Source: CAZSVE01 sp964610175 (GTDB lineage: Bacteria; Pseudomonadota; Gammaproteobacteria; HK1). Taken from it: a stretch of DNA of 22,355 bases. The position numbers and the translations under genes were made by a program. Below are positions 8,276 through 15,460 of this stretch, one piece after another. Under the pieces are notes generated by a model. That model had not been told where the DNA came from and ran no database searches. It was given only the letters and a program-made list of their open reading frames with translations. The first letter of the stretch is position 1; each line of letters begins with the position of its first letter. Location: NCBI GenBank assembly GCA_964610175.1, contig CAZSVE010000049.1, positions 1 to 22,355 on the forward strand, in the 5' to 3' direction.

Positions 8276-8680
8276 CCCTGCCAGAAAATTTGTTTCACTA
8301 AAAAATTCCTGATCGGTAACAATCCTCGCAATACTGCAAGTAAAGATCGCCGAAACTGATCCCCTTCGTCGAATGCCATCAAAGCGAGGTTTCTATACGA
8401 TCATGCTTTGTACCTTGCTCTCCGATGTCGCTGTGGTACCTTCACTCAATAGAGGAGACGAGGGGGGAAGGTGGATTATCGGCGTGCCCGTACTTATTAG
8501 CCATGGAATTCACCAATCACGGGTAGAACAAAATCGACTTTGACACAAAGGCCTGGAAACCCCTGGAATGGGTATCCATTACGCCGGGGTAAGTCCTGCT
8601 GAACATCGGTCTGTAGAAGTGTAACCAAGTATCCCCATGCGCCGTTTATCGACCACCGATGCCCTGGGGATGTTCATATG

Positions 8681-8765
8681 TCGGAAAAATAAAAATCCCG
8701 AGAAAACCGATGCGTGCGCCAAGGCCCACCCTATTTCAGTCTTGGCGCGAAGCGCTAACCTGTTC
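8681..8765 (+). repeat. Rep-B dispersed repeat, copy 1
   Basis: About 85 bases from TCGGAAAAATAAAAATCCCG to GCGCGAAGCGCTAACCTGTTC match 11390-11474 with roughly ten differences. Shared blocks include AAATCCCGAGAAAACCGATG and TGGCGCGAAGCGCTAAC. It has no similarity to Rep-A apart from a short GCGAAGC string. Confidence 0.75.
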
Positions 8766-9181
8766 GATATTTTGCGTAATTCCATCTCGGTATATATTCT
8801 GTTTGACTTAGGGGACCATCGCATTACCTTGAGAAATCTCCTGCAACGGGAGGAATGAGGAATATGGAGACCTGGAGTCAGTACTGCGGGAAGATGCTTG
8901 AAGGCCAAAACAAAAACGGAAGGCGGAATCGAAGATGGCTTGGAAGATAAGGATAATATAAAGGCCTTTTTCAGTATCCCGGGCAGAATACTAACAGCCT
9001 GCGGTCTTGATACGGACGTTCGGGGCCACGCGCACCTACGATTACCGGAATCCAAAACAACTCGACACCTGGGTGGATCGTCAAGGTGGCAGTGGCGAAT
9101 AAATCTCGAAGGCGTCTCTTAAGAGACCATCTTGACCTCGACCCGAGGTCGACCCCATTGACGCAACACCAATCCCCGAAC

Positions 9182-10897
9182 ATGACACGCAATGTCCAAC
9201 CCAAACGCATCGGCGAGATCTTGGTCGCCAAAGGCGTAATCAGCGAAGACCAGCTGCACATCGCACTCATCGAACAAGAAAAGAATAGGGATCGTATTGG
9301 CAATATCATCGTCCACTTGGGGTTTGCCACAGAGTTCGTGATCCGAGATGTACTCGGTGGTGTCCTCGGCTATGAGAGCGTCGATCTATCCAAACTACTT
9401 ATCGACGATCAAGTGGTAAAACTCATTCCAAAAGACGTGGCGCAACGCCATCGCTTGCTGGCAGTAACTCTGAACAAGGCAAAAGACACTGTAACAGTAG
9501 TGATGACGGATCCGAGTAATGTGATCGCTGTCGATCAAGTCAGAGCGCTACTAGGTGGTCACGTCACCATCAAGTTACTCCTCGTGGGCGAGGCGGAATT
9601 ATACAAGGCCATTGAGCAATTCTACGGCTATGAGCTATCCATGGATGGGATCTTGCGGGAGATCGAAACCGGCGAATTGGACTATCAGAGCTTGGACGCT
9701 ACGAGCGACGAATACAGCCAACCAATGGTGCGACTTGTCAACGCTCTGCTGTCCGATGCCGTAAAACGTGGCGCATCGGATGTCCATTTCGAGCCCGAAC
9801 AGGAATTTCTGCGAATTCGCTATCGAATCGATGGTGTTCTGCGCCAGATTCGAAGTCTGCACAAAAACTACTGGTCAGCCATCTCGGTTCGCCTCAAGGT
9901 TATGGCCGGCATGAATATCGCGGAAGCGCGTGCACCCCAGGATGGTCGGATCTCCCTTTCGGTTTCCGGACGCCCGGTAGATTTTCGGGTATCTTCTTTT
10001 CCGACTACCCATGGAGAAAACATCGTACTGCGCATCCTGGATCGGCAAAAAGGACTATTGCCTTTGGAGAATCTCGGATTCGGCGTGGAATCCCTGGACA
10101 CCCTGCGTCTGATGATAACGCGTCCTGAAGGCATTGTATTGTTCACGGGGCCCACCGGCAGCGGAAAGACTACCACCCTATACTCCATACTCAATCACCT
10201 CAACACCGAATCCATCAACATCGTGACCCTGGAAGACCCAGTGGAATATCCCATGAATATGATTCGGCAAAGCTCCGTCAACGAGGCCGTAAAACTCGAT
10301 TTCGCCAATGGGATTCGCTCCATCATGCGTCAGGACCCGGATGTCATCCTGGTAGGCGAGATAAGGGACGGTGACACCGCCCAAATGGCGTTTCGCGCCG
10401 CCATGACCGGGCACCAGGTTTTCTCGACCCTGCACACCAATTCCGCCCTCGGCGCCTTGCCGAGGCTCATCGATATCGGCGTTAGTCCAGGGATCATGGT
10501 GGGAAACATCATTGGAATCGTTGGCCAGCGCCTCGTGCGCAAGCTTTGCGTACACTGCAAAAAAGTCTTCGAACCGAGCGGCGAGGAATGCCGACTCCTC
10601 GGCATCAAGAGTGGTTCCCCAATCCCGCCCATCTACCACGCCGTCGGTTGCCGACATTGCGATGGATACGGATACAAGGGACGACTCGCTTTGATCGAAC
10701 TCCTGCGCTTCGACCCGGAAATCGACGAACTGGTGGCGGGGGGAGCCACCATTCGCGAAATTGGCCGTGCGGCCATCGCCAAGGGATTTACCAGCCTCGC
10801 CGACGACGGTATTCGCAAGGTACTAAAGGGCGTTACCAGCCTGGACGAAATATCGCGCGTTCTGGATCTAACGACACCACTCGACTTTCTTCGATAG
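9182..10897 (+). CDS. GspE/PilB-family secretion or pilus assembly ATPase with MshEN domain
   Basis: This is a hexameric cytoplasmic ATPase of the type II secretion / type IV pilus family. Residues 9-32 match the MshEN c-di-GMP-binding pattern (RIGEILVAKGVISEDQLHIA and so on to Gln32), with a second, poorer copy from residue 38. The ATPase core has Walker A GPTGSGKT (323-330), the VGEIRD segment (391-396) and FSTLHTN (414-420). Four zinc-binding cysteines lie in CVHC (456-459) and CRHC (490-493). From the ATG at 9182 it has 571 residues, normal for GspE/PilB. An in-frame GTG at 9086 would add 32 residues, but that stretch is hairpin-rich (9114-9150) and has no family match. Neither start has a clear ribosome binding site. 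No pilC, pilD or gsp genes are beside it, so PilB, GspE and MshE cannot be told apart here. Confidence 0.9.
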   Translation: MTRNVQPKRIGEILVAKGVISEDQLHIALIEQEKNRDRIGNIIVHLGFATEFVIRDVLGGVLGYESVDLSKLLIDDQVVKLIPKDVAQRHRLLAVTLNKAKDTVTVVMTDPSNVIAVDQVRALLGGHVTIKLLLVGEAELYKAIEQFYGYELSMDGILREIETGELDYQSLDATSDEYSQPMVRLVNALLSDAVKRGASDVHFEPEQEFLRIRYRIDGVLRQIRSLHKNYWSAISVRLKVMAGMNIAEARAPQDGRISLSVSGRPVDFRVSSFPTTHGENIVLRILDRQKGLLPLENLGFGVESLDTLRLMITRPEGIVLFTGPTGSGKTTTLYSILNHLNTESINIVTLEDPVEYPMNMIRQSSVNEAVKLDFANGIRSIMRQDPDVILVGEIRDGDTAQMAFRAAMTGHQVFSTLHTNSALGALPRLIDIGVSPGIMVGNIIGIVGQRLVRKLCVHCKKVFEPSGEECRLLGIKSGSPIPPIYHAVGCRHCDGYGYKGRLALIELLRFDPEIDELVAGGATIREIGRAAIAKGFTSLADDGIRKVLKGVTSLDEISRVLDLTTPLDFLR

Positions 10898-10906
10898 TCC
10901 TGTCCG

Positions 10907-10935
10907 TCATCGACGTGTTATTCGTCGTGATTTTT
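10907..10935 (+). terminator. Rho-independent terminator after the GspE/PilB-like gene
   Basis: TCA-t-CGACG (10907-10915) pairs with CGTCG-TGA (10923-10930) around TGTTATT, with one bulged T, and is followed by five T's. The T-run merges with the left end of the Rep-A copy at 10932, so the repeat either inserted at the terminator or supplies its T tract. Confidence 0.6.
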
Positions 10936-11043
10936 ATTTATTTCCCGCTCAGCTTCACAAGTGGATCAAGTTTTGCGAGGCGCCAATCTCTCTTTACCAA
11001 TACCGGGGCATGCGTTGTTGGCTCGAGGCGAAGCTTCGCTAGT
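10932..11043 (+). repeat. Rep-A dispersed repeat, copy 3
   Basis: This full-length copy runs from TTTTATTTATTTCCCGCTCA through GTGGATCAAGTTTTGCGAGG to GAGGCGAAGCTTCGCTAGT, with the terminal palindrome intact at 11029-11040. It is most similar to the copy at 883-997. Its right end joins directly to an IS5-like transposase remnant on the minus strand. Confidence 0.88.
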
Positions 11044-11157
11044 GCTTGGTTTTCAGACTCCTTCAGCTGGTTCCGAGGGACATCGGCAGCACAGGAAGGG
11101 GTTCGCACGGTAGTTCCATCTACCATAATGCTTTCCATAGTCAGGTTTATCGGCTAA
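11040..11157 (-). pseudogene. IS5-family transposase remnant
   Basis: On the minus strand the frame reads ESIMVDGTTVRTPSCAADVP and then RNQLKESENQAL. It resembles the DDE-region start of IS5-family transposases (D-G/S-T-x-V-R-x-x-x-x-A-A-G). In a neighbouring frame LADKPDY precedes it, as expected for the same protein with a one-base frameshift near 11137. The reading frame runs out into Rep-A copy 3. Only about 40 residues of a protein several times longer remain. Confidence 0.5.
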
Positions 11158-11189
11158 GTAGCTATGCAATTCCCCTTCGACAATTGACA

Positions 11190-11351
11190 TCACAGGGGGA
11201 ATGTTTGTGCATGGCCAAAGTATTCGGGGAAGTCGATTTTACGGAAGCGGATAGCAGCCCACATGGAGCAAACTCCTAGAGAAGTAACTCGATAGAGTCG
11301 GGAGTTTTTGACTTTCGAGATAAGCCGATGGCCACGGAGCTTGGCGATCAT
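11190..11351 (-). pseudogene. Remnant of a winged-helix-like protein
   Basis: The minus-strand frame contains MIAKLRGHRLISKVKNSRLY and then RVTSLGVCSMWAAIRFRKID. The pattern LR-x-H-x-LI-x-K-x-x-x-S-R-x-Y-R-V-T-x-LG is reminiscent of a short winged-helix C-terminal segment found in many uncharacterised, often element-associated, bacterial proteins (from memory). Upstream on the same strand the frame runs into Rep-B sequence, so the original N-terminus is gone. Confidence 0.35.
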
Positions 11352-11389
11352 GCGGCTAACGCGGTAGCTACGGCGTTTCGTTTCAGGTA

Positions 11390-11474
11390 TCGGAAAAACA
11401 AAAATCCCGAGAAAACCGATGCGTATGCCAAGACCCACCCCGCTTCGGTCCTGGCGCGAAGCGCTAACATGTTC
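11390..11474 (+). repeat. Rep-B dispersed repeat, copy 2
   Basis: This is the second copy of the 85-base sequence at 8681-8765, with about 88 percent identity by eye. Conserved blocks include AAAATCCCGAGAAAACCGAT, CCAAG-CCCACCC and TGGCGCGAAGCGCTAAC. It lies between two Rep-A copies in the same orientation. Confidence 0.75.
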
Positions 11475-11505
11475 TATCTTATTTTTCTGGTTCGCACGGA
11501 TGGAT

Positions 11506-11618
11506 TTTTTTGTTTTATTTCCCGCTCATCTTCGCGAATGATCAAGTTTTACAAAACGCTGATTTTTTGCTCTTACTACCAAATTACGCTTCATCGGTTC
11601 GAGGCGGAGCTTCGCTAG
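11506..11618 (+). repeat. Rep-A dispersed repeat, copy 4
   Basis: This copy starts TTTTTTTGTTTTATTTCCCG, carries ATCAAGTTTTACAAAACGCT and ends GAGGCGGAGCTTCGCTAG. It belongs to the second subfamily (TACCAAATTACGCTTCATCGG). One base of the palindrome is changed (GCGGAGCTTCGC). Confidence 0.85.
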
Positions 11619-11801
11619 AGAATAGATAGCCAAACTGACTTCATGCAAAGCTTTCGAAATAAGAAATCGACTCCAATGTCGAGAATCATGCATTATAGTG
11701 CCTTGAGGTTTATTCTTTTGCTGGAGGTGAACATTATCCCTCGATTGATGCCGATTACCGAGGGAAGAGTTGTGCTTGAATTTCCAAATGAGGAGAAATA
11801 G

Positions 11802-13739
11802 ATGTCCGATCAAAAAGTCTATGACGTACCGGCGGAATTTGCCGCACGCGCCCACATCGATGATGCCAAGTACCAGGAGATGTATCGACGATCCGTCTCG
11901 GATCCGGACGCCTTCTGGGCCGAGCAAGCCGAGGAATTCGTGACCTGGTTCGAGCCATGGAAGAAGGTCAGTGAGTGGGATTACAACGATGCCAGTATCA
12001 AGTGGTTTCAGGGTGCCAAGTTGAATGTTTCCTTCAACTGCCTGGACCGCCATTTGGATAGCCGGGGCGATCAGGTAGCCATTCTTTGGGAAGGCGATGA
12101 TCCGCAGGTGGATAAGAAGATTACCTATCGGGAACTGCATGCCGAGGTCTGCCGTTTTGCCAATGCATTGAAGGCGCGTGGCGTCGCCAAGGGGGATCGG
12201 GTGTCCATTTACATGCCCATGATTCCCGAAGTGATCGTGGCGATGCTTGCCTGCACCCGGATCGGTGCCATTCATTCCGTGGTGTTCGGCGGTTTTTCAC
12301 CGGAGGCACTGAAGGATCGCATCCTGGATTCGGACTGCCAGGTGGTGATTACCGCCGACGAAGGTCTGCGTGGTGGTCGACCGGTCCCACTGAAGGCCAA
12401 TACCGATAAGGCACTGGAGAGTTGTCCCAATGTCCATACCGTATTCGTGGTGAAACGGACGGGTGGTTCCATTGCCTGGAAAGAGGGACGCGATGTTTGG
12501 TACGAAGAGGCCATGGCAGGCGCCGATTCCGTCTGTGAACCGGAGCCCATGGACGCCGAGGATCCCCTGTTTATTCTGTACACCTCCGGCTCCACTGGAA
12601 AACCCAAGGGCGTATTGCATACCACGGGGGGGTATCTGCTCTACGCCGCCATGACCCACAAGTACATATTCGATTATCACGATGGGGATATCTACTGGTG
12701 CACCGCGGATGTCGGATGGGTAACCGGCCATACCTACATCGTGTACGGGCCGCTTGCCAATGGCGCGGTGACCCTGGCCTTCGAGGGCATACCCACTTAC
12801 CCGGACGCCAGCCGTTTCTGGCAGGTGGTGGATAAACACGACGTCAACATCTTCTATACAGCCCCCACCGCGCTCCGTGCCCTGATGAGCCAGGGCGATG
12901 AACCGGTGAAAAAGACCAGCCGCAAGACCTTGAAATTATTGGGAACTGTCGGCGAACCCATCAACCCCGAGGCGTGGGAATGGTACTACCATGTGGTCGG
13001 CGACGGGCGTTGTCCCATCGTGGATACCTGGTGGCAGACGGAAACCGGCGGCATTCTGATTACGCCATTGCCCGGTGCCACCAAGCTCAAACCCGGCTCC
13101 GCCACCCGGCCCTTCTTCGGCATCGTCCCCGAACTGGTGGACGCCGAAGGCAATGTCCTCGAGGGGGAGACCCAGGGGGGGCTTTGCATCAGTCGGCCCT
13201 GGCCCGGCCAGATGCGTACCGTCTACGGCGATCACCAACGCTTCATCGATACCTACTTCCGAACCTACGCCGGCAAGTATTTCAGCGGAGATGGGACACG
13301 CAGGGACAAGGATGGCTATTACTGGATCACCGGGCGTGTCGATGACGTCATCAATGTATCCGGTCATCGCATGGGCACTGCCGAGGTGGAAAGCGCCTTG
13401 GTGCTGCACAAGGATGTCGCCGAGGCCGCCGTGGTCGGTTTTCCCCATGACATCAAAGGGCAGGGCATCTACGCCTATGTAACCCCCATGGTGGGCGTAG
13501 AACCCTCCGAGGCGCTCCGCAAGGAATTGATTGCCCTGGTGCGCGACGAGATCGGCGCCATTGCGGCCCCAGATGTCATCCAATGGGCGCCGGGTCTGCC
13601 CAAGACCCGATCCGGCAAGATCATGCGTAGGATCCTGCGCAAGGTGGCGGCGAATGAATTGGATAGCCTGGGCGACACCTCGACGCTCGCCGATCCTTCC
13701 GTGGTCAATGATCTGATTGATAATCGACCTACCAAGTAG
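11802..13739 (+). CDS. acs: Acetyl-CoA synthetase (AMP-forming)
   Basis: Acs activates acetate to acetyl-CoA through acetyl-AMP in the cytoplasm. The 645-residue protein is close to E. coli Acs (652). It shows the adenylate-forming family motifs in order: TSGSTGKPKG (261-270), the DTWWQTETGG block (408-417), YFSGDGTRRDKDGYYWITGR (493-512), and the C-terminal SGKIMRR with Lys606, the residue acetylated for regulation in this family. GAGGAG just before the ATG at 11802 is the ribosome binding site. It stands alone with a terminator behind it. The inverted repeat at 11737-11765 upstream could be a regulator site. Confidence 0.97.
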   Translation: MSDQKVYDVPAEFAARAHIDDAKYQEMYRRSVSDPDAFWAEQAEEFVTWFEPWKKVSEWDYNDASIKWFQGAKLNVSFNCLDRHLDSRGDQVAILWEGDDPQVDKKITYRELHAEVCRFANALKARGVAKGDRVSIYMPMIPEVIVAMLACTRIGAIHSVVFGGFSPEALKDRILDSDCQVVITADEGLRGGRPVPLKANTDKALESCPNVHTVFVVKRTGGSIAWKEGRDVWYEEAMAGADSVCEPEPMDAEDPLFILYTSGSTGKPKGVLHTTGGYLLYAAMTHKYIFDYHDGDIYWCTADVGWVTGHTYIVYGPLANGAVTLAFEGIPTYPDASRFWQVVDKHDVNIFYTAPTALRALMSQGDEPVKKTSRKTLKLLGTVGEPINPEAWEWYYHVVGDGRCPIVDTWWQTETGGILITPLPGATKLKPGSATRPFFGIVPELVDAEGNVLEGETQGGLCISRPWPGQMRTVYGDHQRFIDTYFRTYAGKYFSGDGTRRDKDGYYWITGRVDDVINVSGHRMGTAEVESALVLHKDVAEAAVVGFPHDIKGQGIYAYVTPMVGVEPSEALRKELIALVRDEIGAIAAPDVIQWAPGLPKTRSGKIMRRILRKVAANELDSLGDTSTLADPSVVNDLIDNRPTK

Positions 13740-13799
13740 ACTTTATCCTTCAGTCTGCCGGCTTTTTTGAACGAAAAATCCGGTAGACGTCCATAAAAA

Positions 13800-13832
13800 A
13801 ACCGCGCCGGAAATCCATTTTCCGGCGCGGTT
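13800..13832. terminator. GC-rich terminator hairpin after acs
   Basis: AACCGCGCCGGAAA (13800-13813) pairs with TTTCCGGCGCGGTT (13819-13832), a perfect 14-base stem with a five-base loop. A run of A's (13795-13801) precedes it and TTGTTT follows, so it can stop transcription from both strands. It lies 60 bases after the acs stop codon. Confidence 0.85.
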
Positions 13833-13873
13833 GTTTGGAGAGATTGGTTATTCCTTTCTTGAGCATCACCACC

Positions 13874-13947
13874 AACTAGCGAAGCTTCGCCTCGAACCGA
13901 AACCGGTGAAGCGTGATCTGGTCGTCGTAAAGCAAAACCAGTGTTAT
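13874..13947 (-). repeat. Rep-A dispersed repeat, truncated copy 5
   Basis: On the minus strand this copy carries TTTTGCTTTACGACGACCAG, the GCTTCACCGG segment and the intact GCGAAGCTTCGCTAGTT end. It lacks the GGATCAAG core and the T-rich end, where unrelated sequence begins at about 13948. About the outer two thirds of the element remain. Confidence 0.75.
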
Positions 13948-14013
13948 TCGGCCCCTCGCCTGCGTCAACCACTCCACGAAAAAACCCAACAATCACAGGC
14001 CTGTATAACGCCT

Positions 14014-14465
14014 TTATGACTCCCAATCCCTAGCACCGGTCATGAAGGCAACGGCATCGGCCATGGTGTGGTGCCTGGGATCAAGCAACCGCAGCCATTT
14101 GCCGGGTAGACCAGGCTTTCTGATTTCTCGTCCCAGGAACAGGTTGTCCACGATGGATAGCACCGGAGCGAGCGCAAGGCTCTGATGAATCGTCTCGATA
14201 CCGGTATTGCGCGCTTCCCTGGGCAGGGTAAAGTGGATTTGCTTTCCTTCCAGACGAATCCATGGCCCCCGGGATCACGGCACCGGAGATTGCCTCGATG
14301 AGGGTGGATTTCTCGCCCCGTTGTCGCCGATAACGCCCAGCACCTCGTTGGAGTAGAGATCGAAGTCGGTCACATCCAGTGCTACCACGTGACCATAGCG
14401 TTTCGTGAGTCCCCGCGCGCCAGGAATGGCCCCGCGGTATGTGGAACGATATTTTTGGTGCTCAC
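14014..14465 (-). pseudogene. Sugar ABC transporter ATP-binding protein, decayed
   Basis: Minus-strand frames together rebuild a sugar-importer ATPase. From a GTG at 14465 they read VSTKNIVPHTAGPFLARG, then after a frameshift LTKRYGHVVALDVTDFDLYS, then LGVIGDNGA at the Walker A site, where another frameshift breaks GAGKST. Next come EAISGAVIP and, in a third frame, IRLEGKQIHF and GIETIHQSLALAPVLSIVDN, then LFLGREIRKPGLPGKWLRLL. The frame then jumps to the C-terminal MADAVAFMTGA and a stop at 14014. The ABC signature and Walker B are deleted, about 100 residues of a protein of about 260. It is clearly non-functional. Confidence 0.8.
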
Positions 14466-14494
14466 ACCGATATTGCTCTTTTCCTGGATCCAAC

Positions 14495-14607
14495 TCACTA
14501 GTGAAGCTTGTGCTCGATCCGACAAAGCATGATTGGGTGTCGGTAAAGCAAAATCGGTGTTTTGTAAAACGTGACTCGTTTGCGAAGCTGAATGGGAAAT
14601 AAACAAA
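14495..14607 (-). repeat. Rep-A dispersed repeat, copy 6
   Basis: This full-length copy lies in reverse orientation, with the palindromic end (CTAGTGAAGCTTG, degraded) on the left and GGGAAATAAACAAAAT on the right. The seven bases AACTCAC occur on both flanks (14492-14498 and 14614-14620), possibly a target-site duplication. It lies just upstream of the 5' end of the ABC pseudogene. Confidence 0.82.
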
Positions 14608-14691
14608 ATAAAAAACTCACGAAGTTGCACAGGAAGGGATAATATGCAGCTACTATTCGACGAGTAACATATACAATATCCAAACGCAACA

Positions 14692-15459
14692 TTGGACAGA
14701 ATCATCACGACAAATGAACCCCTGCAAAGCGTAAGACAATGTCTTGGGCAAACGAGTTTCGCACCTGAGGAGGAGACTTGCCACGCCCTGGTTCGCTACG
14801 TAGGGCTATTGGCGCGTTGGAATCGGGCCTATAATTTGACCTCGGTTCGGGATCCGGTTGAGATGGTGCAACGCCACGTCCTGGATTGCCTTGTGGTTGC
14901 GCCCTATATTCGAGGGACGCGCCTCCTGGATCTCGGCACGGGCGCGGGTCTTCCGGGCGTGGTTCTGGCCATTGCCCGCCCCGATGTGCACTGTGTGTTG
15001 CTGGATGGGAATGGAAAAAAGACGCGTTTTTGCACGCAGGTGGTGACGGAACTCCGATTGCCGAATGTGGAGGTCGTGCATATGCGCGCCGAGAAATACG
15101 CGCCCGAGTCTCCTTTTACGACGGTGACCGCGCGTGCCTTCGGGCCTCTCTCGGTCCTTCGAGGGCATGCGGCACGGTTGCTGGCCCAGGGCGGTCGCCT
15201 GTTGGCGATGAAGGGGACCATGAAGGAGATCATGAAGGAAATCGATGGCATCGGGGGCTTGGGGAGGTCCGTCCCGGAAACTACGCGGCGGATCTTGGCG
15301 CGCCCTCGAAGCGTCGATTCTCCAAGAGGATACGACCGTTTTTCCGAGGCAGCGACCTTCCACGGGATCCGGGTCGTCGCGCTCGAGGTACCCGGCCTTG
15401 CCGCCGAGCGGCATTTGGTCATTATCGAACAGCTTTCACAATCTGAATCTTTACAGTGA
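14692..15459 (+). CDS. rsmG: 16S rRNA (guanine527-N7)-methyltransferase RsmG
   Basis: RsmG methylates G527 of 16S rRNA using S-adenosylmethionine. Family landmarks are RWNRAYNLTSVRDP (42-55), RHVLDCLVVAPY (61-72), the SAM loop LLDLGTGAGLPG (78-89), TARAFGPLSVL (146-156) and the C-terminal VPGLAAERHLVII. At 255 residues it is longer than usual (about 205-225). The extra 35 or so residues lie between MKG (173-175) and the last strands, beginning with a tandem MK-x-x repeat (MKGTMKEIMKEID). The start is TTG at 14692 without a clear ribosome binding site. mnmG, its common upstream neighbour, is missing. parA follows one base after the stop. Confidence 0.92.
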   Translation: MDRIITTNEPLQSVRQCLGQTSFAPEEETCHALVRYVGLLARWNRAYNLTSVRDPVEMVQRHVLDCLVVAPYIRGTRLLDLGTGAGLPGVVLAIARPDVHCVLLDGNGKKTRFCTQVVTELRLPNVEVVHMRAEKYAPESPFTTVTARAFGPLSVLRGHAARLLAQGGRLLAMKGTMKEIMKEIDGIGGLGRSVPETTRRILARPRSVDSPRGYDRFSEAATFHGIRVVALEVPGLAAERHLVIIEQLSQSESLQ

Positions 15460-15460
15460 C

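Larger units (their letters stand above)
8187..9181. other. Spacer between fab cluster and GspE/PilB-like gene
   Basis: After the terminator at 8238-8275 there are about 900 bases with no recognisable gene. It contains one copy of the second repeat family (8681-8765). Open frames at 8579-9055 (minus), 8637-8858 and 8898-9122 match nothing known and differ in frame from any homologue I recall. Base composition changes here from the AT-rich fab segment to a more GC-rich one. Confidence 0.55.
10898..11801. other. Repeat-filled spacer between ATPase gene and acs
   Basis: About 900 bases are made almost wholly of mobile debris. They hold a terminator, a Rep-A copy (10932-11043), an IS5-like transposase remnant (11040-11157), a winged-helix-like remnant (11190-11351), a Rep-B copy (11390-11474) and another Rep-A copy (11506-11618). 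The last 160 bases before acs hold an inverted repeat TCCCTCG/CGAGGGA (11737-11743 with 11759-11765), which may be an operator, and the acs ribosome binding site. Confidence 0.7.
13833..14691. other. Spacer between acs and rsmG with decayed ABC gene
   Basis: No intact gene lies here. It contains a truncated Rep-A copy (13874-13947), the ruined ABC-transporter ATPase gene (14014-14465, minus) and a Rep-A copy (14495-14607). Both Rep-A copies have the same orientation and bracket the pseudogene. Confidence 0.7.

Noticed and set aside
12936..13583. A 215-residue minus-strand open frame
   Set aside because: It is antisense to the catalytic half of acs, which has all its motifs. It shows no independent protein signature.
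15245..15460. N-terminal extension of ParA
   Set aside because: It overlaps rsmG in another frame. ParA aligns from the ATG at 15461.
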